NCBI GenBank assembly: GCA_025200525.1
Contig: CM045762.1
Location: 75,203,217 to 75,267,216 of the forward strand
Source of the DNA: Camellia lanceoleosa
Taxonomy: Eukaryota; Streptophyta; Magnoliopsida; Ericales; Theaceae
Reading direction: 5' to 3'
Length of the DNA stretch: 64,000 bases
Positions 59,326-64,000 of this stretch are shown piece by piece. The notes under the pieces were generated by a model. It saw only the letters and a list, made by a program, of their open reading frames with translations. It was not told the origin of the DNA and searched no databases. The first letter of the stretch is position 1. Each line of letters opens with the position of its first letter. Both the position numbers and the translations under genes were made by a program.

Positions 59326-62300
59326 GAAACTGTAGACGTCCCCCGAACGCCCCGGGAGGGTGAGTCCCGTTCTGTTCATTTTGGGGTTCACTACAGTTCG
59401 GACTCAAATTGTCACGGTTCTAAATCTTGAACCAAAGAGTCCAAATCCGGCAAATCGTTTTGAGAAAAACAGATTTTTAGAAAAGAAGTGCCAAACATGG
59501 ACTGCTTTGCCAGATACAGAGTCGCCACCTAAATATTTTTTAATGGGAAAATTTAGAAAACCCTGACTCGGTGCCAAAGGCCACATGTCCATCATCACCA
59601 AAGTTGCCTCGGCTCGGGAACTTGGGCACGATTGGGGAAGGTCACTTAATGAGCACCCCCGCTCGCCCGATCCGAAGATCGGCCTCTACTAACCATGATA
59701 TCTCATTTTTGAAAACACATGCGTTCTTATTCCGGTTAATTAGCTAGAATTACTATGTGATGTGCATAGCACAACAAGTATAGACTAGATCGCCTAATTT
59801 GGAACAAAGTATTGCATATCCGTTTGTTTGGAAAATGTTTGAAATTTGCTACTCGCAAGTAGGCTAAAAATGCGGATTTCAATGAATTATCCCAATTCAA
59901 GTAATCCAACCTTCACCCACAGGCACTCAGGCGGTTATATCAACTAAGCATTTAACCACATGGTAAGCATGCTGTCATGTTAACATTCTCACTCATGCGA
60001 GATTCTAAAGCATAAATACTTACATCGTACTCCGTGCCAAAACAATGAAATCAGTTAGAAATCAATGCATGATCCTAACTATACAGAAATGCCTAATGCA
60101 ACACATGCAAAATGCAACTATAGCAGGCTCAGCTATTCTAGACATGGCATGTGAAATGCTACAGCTAACACATATTCAATTTGAAATTGAAATTCAAATG
60201 CAGTTAGTATGATGTGCCAAGCCCGGTGCATGCAAAACAGATGAATGAATGCAAACATGCGATTATACTGTATGCTAATTTAAACATACCCTAATCTAAC
60301 CATCATAAGCGGTTAAATAAAAGGGAGAAAGAAAGGGGATTGAAAGACATGCACACACGCATGCACCCTTATTACAACAATTGGCCCTCACTCGGAGGGT
60401 CCGAAAGAATAATACAGTCCCAAATAAATACAGTCCGAATAAATAATACAAAATCCTAATTAATTAACAAATTAATCTAGGAAAGCAATAAATTGGCATG
60501 CAAGCCAGGGACCGCCTCAGCTCTGATCCAGATGATGAATGATGCATATTCAGGTTGCCTTGCACGGAAATCCACTGCAATGCCCCAATTAGCCTCTGTT
60601 TGCAATTGTTCTTGGAATGCGTGCCAAGCTCGAAAGGTCACGATTCTTGATTTCTTGCAATGAGAGCAACAAAGGGGCATGGCAAAGTATTTTTACACAT
60701 GTATGCATGACTACTCTTCAGAGAGTGTAGTCCTCGATCCTCGTGCCACCAATCACGCATATCGATGCATGATGGCCGAGGAGTCGAATTGCATGACTCG
60801 ATGTGAAATGATTGCACATATAAAGCAAGTAAAGCCTAGAACTTTATCATGAATTATCAAGAGCTTTGGCGACCGAGAATTGAGACGCATCCCATCACTT
60901 GAAGTATGAAATACCCCTCGTTTCCCGTGCTCGGATTAACGTTTAACCCGAACAATGCAACACATAAGCATGGCAAACATGCCATATGGACTAAGTATGC
61001 AAATATGAAAATTTCAGCACTCAAACATGATGCTAAACAGCCCCGAAACATGGCAACATGGCACCCGATGCATAAGATGAACCCCGAAATGCAAAACTAG
61101 GCACATAGAATGACTTACAGCTATACAAAGCATGCATTATTGGACTATGAAGTCTAAAGACGGAACCAAGACAGTCCCAAAACATGGACTTTTCCAGTTT
61201 AAAGCAAGGCCAAAAAGTGCTAACAAGATGGACTAAATTAGCATGCGAATTTGACTAGCAAACATGGTTTACATGGCAAATATATGATGCAAGTGAGAAC
61301 TCATCAAACTAAAAAACATCAGTGAATAAACCATGTGAAAATAGGCCCAAATAACCATGGAAATGCAGCCAATGCATACCAAAATGAGGGGCTCCTTTAG
61401 AGGGCCATGCAAGGATTTATTAAGCACATACAAGATAGACAAGTGGCATGACATATACAACTCTGAAAATCAAATATAGTAGTCCTAAAACTCACAAAAT
61501 TGGCTCCAAAATCAGTCAACAAAGCATGCAAGATGGGGGCCCTTTAGAAGACCAAAATGGCCATCAAGCAAGTCAAGGTGAGAGGGGGTCACCCCCCTCT
61601 GATTTGGAGACTCAAAACAGGGGCCAAGCCACTGAAAATCCACTAGATTTCAGTGGTTAGAAGGCCAACCAAGGCATGCAACAAGAGCTTAGGCATAAGG
61701 CTCAAAACACGAGGTAACTAAGCATACAAGCTATCATATGACCTCAAATAAGAAAAGACCCTTAATCAAACATGGAGAGGGCCTAAAAAAAAACTATTTT
61801 CAGTTTACAACATGCTTCAAAAATGAATACAAATAGGGCTAACCTAACATGCAAAAATAGCCCTAAAAGTGAGTTAAAGAGACAAGGGGCAGCAGCCGAC
61901 CCCAAATGGCAAAGAGCCCTTCAACAAAGTTGAAGAGAGGCTCAAAATAAGGCACTTTAACATTTACCTCAAGCCACAAAAACAAACACAAGTAGGCCTA
62001 AACTCGCATGCAAGAAAAGGGCCTAAAAGAGGGGTAAAGAGGCAAGTGGTAGTAAATGACCTCAAACAGAGGAGAGCCCTTCAACAAAGTTGAATAAGGG
62101 CTCAAAAAAATTCACTTTACAGTTTACATTAAAGCTCAAAACAGTTCAAAAATAAGCCTAAAATACTATGCAAAAATAGGCCTAAAAGAAAGTTAAAGAG
62201 ACAAGTGATGGAAGGAGGCCTCAAACAGAGAAAGACCCTTAATCAAACATGAAAAGGGACTCAAAATATGATTATTTTCAGTTAGGGTCGGAGCCCAAAA

Positions 62301-62599
62301 ATGCTTTCAAGAAAGGCTTATAAATGGAACAAAAAAAAGGCTAGTTTAGGGGAAAAGTTTACTTACCCTTGAAGAACAAGTCTTTAGCAGCCTTTTGGTC
62401 CAAAAATCTGAGCTTCTAGCCTCTGAAGATCAGCCTCAAGGTGTTTGAATGGAGGATGGAGGTCTTGTGCTATGAGGTGTAGTGCAAAAATGCAAAGAAA
62501 TCCAACTTCCACGCTCTAACCACAAGCAATATAGAGAGAGAGAGATGGATTTTTGCCCTCCAAAATCTCAGAACCTGGTGTAAGGAAGAAGCCCCTTGC

Positions 62600-62607
62600 T
62601 TATATAG
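62600..62607 (-). promoter_or_regulatory. TATA box of outer 5' LTR
   Basis: CTATATAA on the - strand in the context TTGCTCTATATAAGCAAGG, about 440 bp from the U3 start. It is the best promoter candidate for the outer element's transcript. Confidence 0.6.
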
Positions 62608-62739
62608 AGCAATGCAAGGCTAAAGCTTCTTGAACAAGCTTCCAAAGAATTTGATCCCTCCATACACGTGTATGGAGGGCAAATATGAGGAATCCAGCTG
62701 GTACAAAATATCTGCCCGGAAACTAGCTGAGAAATGAGG

Positions 62740-62862
62740 GGTGCTGGCCATCAGCAATGGCCGGCAGTGCCACACTAATGGCCGGCAGGTGCTCACCAGT
62801 GGCCGGCAGGGGCAAAGCCATGGCTGGCAGTGCCATGCCTATGGCCGGTAGTGCACTAGGAG
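62740..62862. repeat. ATGGCCGGCAG minisatellite in outer 5' LTR
   Basis: Units with the core TGGCCGGCAGTGC at 18-22 bp spacing, with variants (TGGCTGGCAG, GGCCGGTAG). Its - strand reading gives PAIS/PAMALPLPA peptides inside a 131-codon frame (62723-63118) that fuses LTR sequence to the copia gag start; this is a junction artefact, not a gene. Confidence 0.85.
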
Positions 62863-63046
62863 GGCCACTCTGACAGGAACTAGTCAGGGTCCAAAAATGA
62901 GGCAGAAAGGATACAGGGTCCGGAAACTCAAACCGAGGCGTTCGCCATCGAATCTTTGGAATGTCAAGAAAGCAATCGAACCAGTTGTTGGGTGTACCTA
63001 CAAGCACAACCAAGTCTTGAGGACAGTCAAAAATGGGATGTCTACA

Positions 63047-63118
63047 AGTACCGTTAAATTTTTTCGATTTTTTTCCATGATTGATTGGTACATGAACATG
63101 GTTCTGGACAATCTTCAC
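63047..63118 (-). pseudogene. Copia gag N-terminal fragment
   Basis: The - strand reads VPINHGKKSKKFNGT up to the AGTAC duplication, after which the frame continues as EFKRWQQK at 31874. Together they make the usual copia gag N-terminus (NHG...KFNG...F.RWQQK). It is separated from the rest by the 31-kb gypsy nest. Confidence 0.9.
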
Positions 63119-64000
63119 TGTAATTAATTAATTCTGTTTGTGTACTTAACAACAAACAGAATAAATAAGAAATAAAGGAAATGAGAGAAAATTGTTTGAT
63201 TACAAAAATCAAACTAGAAATAAAATTAAATAAATAAAAATAGATTTTATTTTGTTACCAACACAAAATTAAAATCTGATTTAAATAAATAATAATAAAA
63301 CAGGAAATAAATAAATAACTTACTTGATTAATATGTTGAATATTATTCTGATCAAGTCCAATGTTTGACACTGTGTCTTTAAGACAGATTCGTCCTCTCC
63401 ACGGTACTTTCAGAATGTGGACGTCTATCTCCTAGAATGAAATGATCAACTACAAACAATAGCAGCACTACAAATTGTTTGCCTAACAAACACACAAAGT
63501 GTTTATACTCTCTCATAGAAGAAAATGATGCAGCAATATGAAGAGAATGTTTGCAGAATTATGAAGGACGAAAATTTGAGTTACCAAATCCAAATGAGGG
63601 TTGTCCTATTTATAGATGTAGTAGTGGCTGCAAGTTTTGAATTAAGCAGGTGCAAACCTGTTTGTTTTTGAATTTAAACAGATTTGAATCTGTTGGGTTC
63701 ACAATTCAAACAGATAAAAATGAGAAGGGCCCTGTTTGGGTGTACAGTAAAACCGGACCAGTTTATTTCCGGATGCACCCGCGCCTAAGCCCAGCCCAGC
63801 CCGCCCGACCGGACGGCCGGCAGCGCGCGAGTGTGGTGATTTTTGGGTTCAATGGGTCTAGACCATTTTGCCCATAACTTCCTTCCTTAAAACACTTGGG
63901 TACCCCTTGGGGCACACACCATGTTCCAATCCCATGTCTTATAAACCTACTCAAAACTTTCCACCAAATCAATGTGGGACAAGCCTTATTCAAACCTTTA
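63106..64000 (-). repeat. Copia 5' LTR, cut by window end
   Basis: Homologous to 26102-about 27133 of the 3' LTR from TGGACAATCTTCACTG onward. It has a deletion of about 120-130 bp after TTTATTTCCGG (about 63772) relative to the left copy. About 220 bp should remain beyond the window. The last bases of the LTR and the primer site are missing at its gag-proximal end. Confidence 0.88.

Larger units (their letters stand above)
31875..63046 (-). mobile_element. Outer gypsy-type gag-only retrotransposon
   Basis: This is a complete LTR element interrupted by the inner element. Its 5' LTR is 59331-63046, PBS 59308-59325, gag pseudogene 57560-58575, PPT 35595-35607 and 3' LTR 31875-35594. Own length is about 13.9 kb, of which about 6.5 kb is internal. 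An exact TSD AGTAC flanks it (31870-31874 and 63047-63051) inside copia gag. I see no RT, RNase H, protease or integrase motif in its internal DNA. LTR comparison by eye gives six mismatches in the first 125 bp, more than in the inner element, as expected for an older host. Confidence 0.93.
59331..63046 (-). repeat. Outer element 5' LTR (3716 bp)
   Basis: It starts TGTAGACGTCCCCC and ends GGGATGTCTACA. It is collinear with 31875-35594 within four bases of the same length. A TATA box lies at 62600-62607 and a GGCCGGCAG array at 62740-62862. Repeats with AGAGCCCTTCAACAAAGTTGA-like inverted pairs occupy about 61750-62290. Confidence 0.94.
26099..64000 (-). mobile_element. Ty1/copia element, split by the gypsy nest, running off the window
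   Basis: On the - strand the order is: partial 5' LTR (64000-63106), gag N-terminus (63118-63047), interruption by the outer gypsy element (63046-31875), rest of gag, protease, integrase, RT, RNase H (31874-27983), untranslated tail, polypurine tract, 3' LTR (27355-26099). The copy of AGTAC at each side of the insert rejoins gag in frame. Several in-frame stops, one gag frameshift and loss of the leader make it defective. The clade within copia is not assigned. Confidence 0.9.

Noticed and set aside
62723..63118. 131-codon frame joining copia gag start to LTR
   Set aside because: A junction product of the insertion; the C-terminal part is the GGCCGGCAG minisatellite.
1..64000. tRNA, rRNA, snRNA or host protein-coding exons
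   Set aside because: I scanned by eye for clover-leaf arms, conserved rRNA words and exon-like domains and found none; a profile search could still find a small one.

Overview
This is plant nuclear DNA, most likely from a flowering plant with a large, repeat-rich genome. The window consists almost entirely of transposable elements separated by AT-rich, non-coding DNA. I see no convincing host gene, no tRNA or rRNA gene and no CRISPR array. The species cannot be named from the sequence. Long open frames are rare, and those with recognisable products all belong to LTR retrotransposons: Ty1/copia gag-integrase-RT-RNase H and Ty3/gypsy-type gag. Layout, left third: 1-2847 is the decayed 3' part of a + strand copia element (RT/RNase H relic plus a candidate 3' LTR). 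3069-15734 is AT-rich DNA carrying small DNA transposons, several with intact target-site duplications (TSDs): two Mutator-like long-TIR elements (9-bp TSDs), a GAGCTCG-rich hAT element (8-bp TSD CTCACGAG) and other MITEs. It also holds a stop-riddled gypsy gag relic at 7362-10602. Layout, middle: 15898-25271 is a PIF/Harbinger-like MITE (TSD TTA) split by a 4.8-kb solo LTR (A, 16203-25067), which is itself split by a 4.05-kb solo LTR (B, 19039-23090, TSD TGGGT). A 754-bp hAT-like element (25336-26089, TSD CCTAATAA) follows. Layout, right 38 kb: this is a three-level nest, all on the - strand. A copia element (26099 to beyond 64000) is interrupted inside gag by an outer gypsy-type element (31875-63046, LTRs about 3.72 kb, TSD AGTAC). 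That outer element is interrupted inside its own tandem repeat by an inner element of the same superfamily (36828-54110, LTRs about 4.85 kb, TSD CACAT/CACGT). How the parts work together: the inner and outer elements share terminal TGTAGAC/GTCTACA, the same 18-nt primer binding site, the same polypurine tract and related gag, but carry no protease, RT, RNase H or integrase that I can recognise. They look like gag-only, non-autonomous Tat/Ogre-like elements (the 'TR-GAG' class) with giant, highly structured LTRs, so their movement would need enzymes from an autonomous partner outside the window. Solo LTRs A and B belong to the same group, so at least four members of this group sit in this window.
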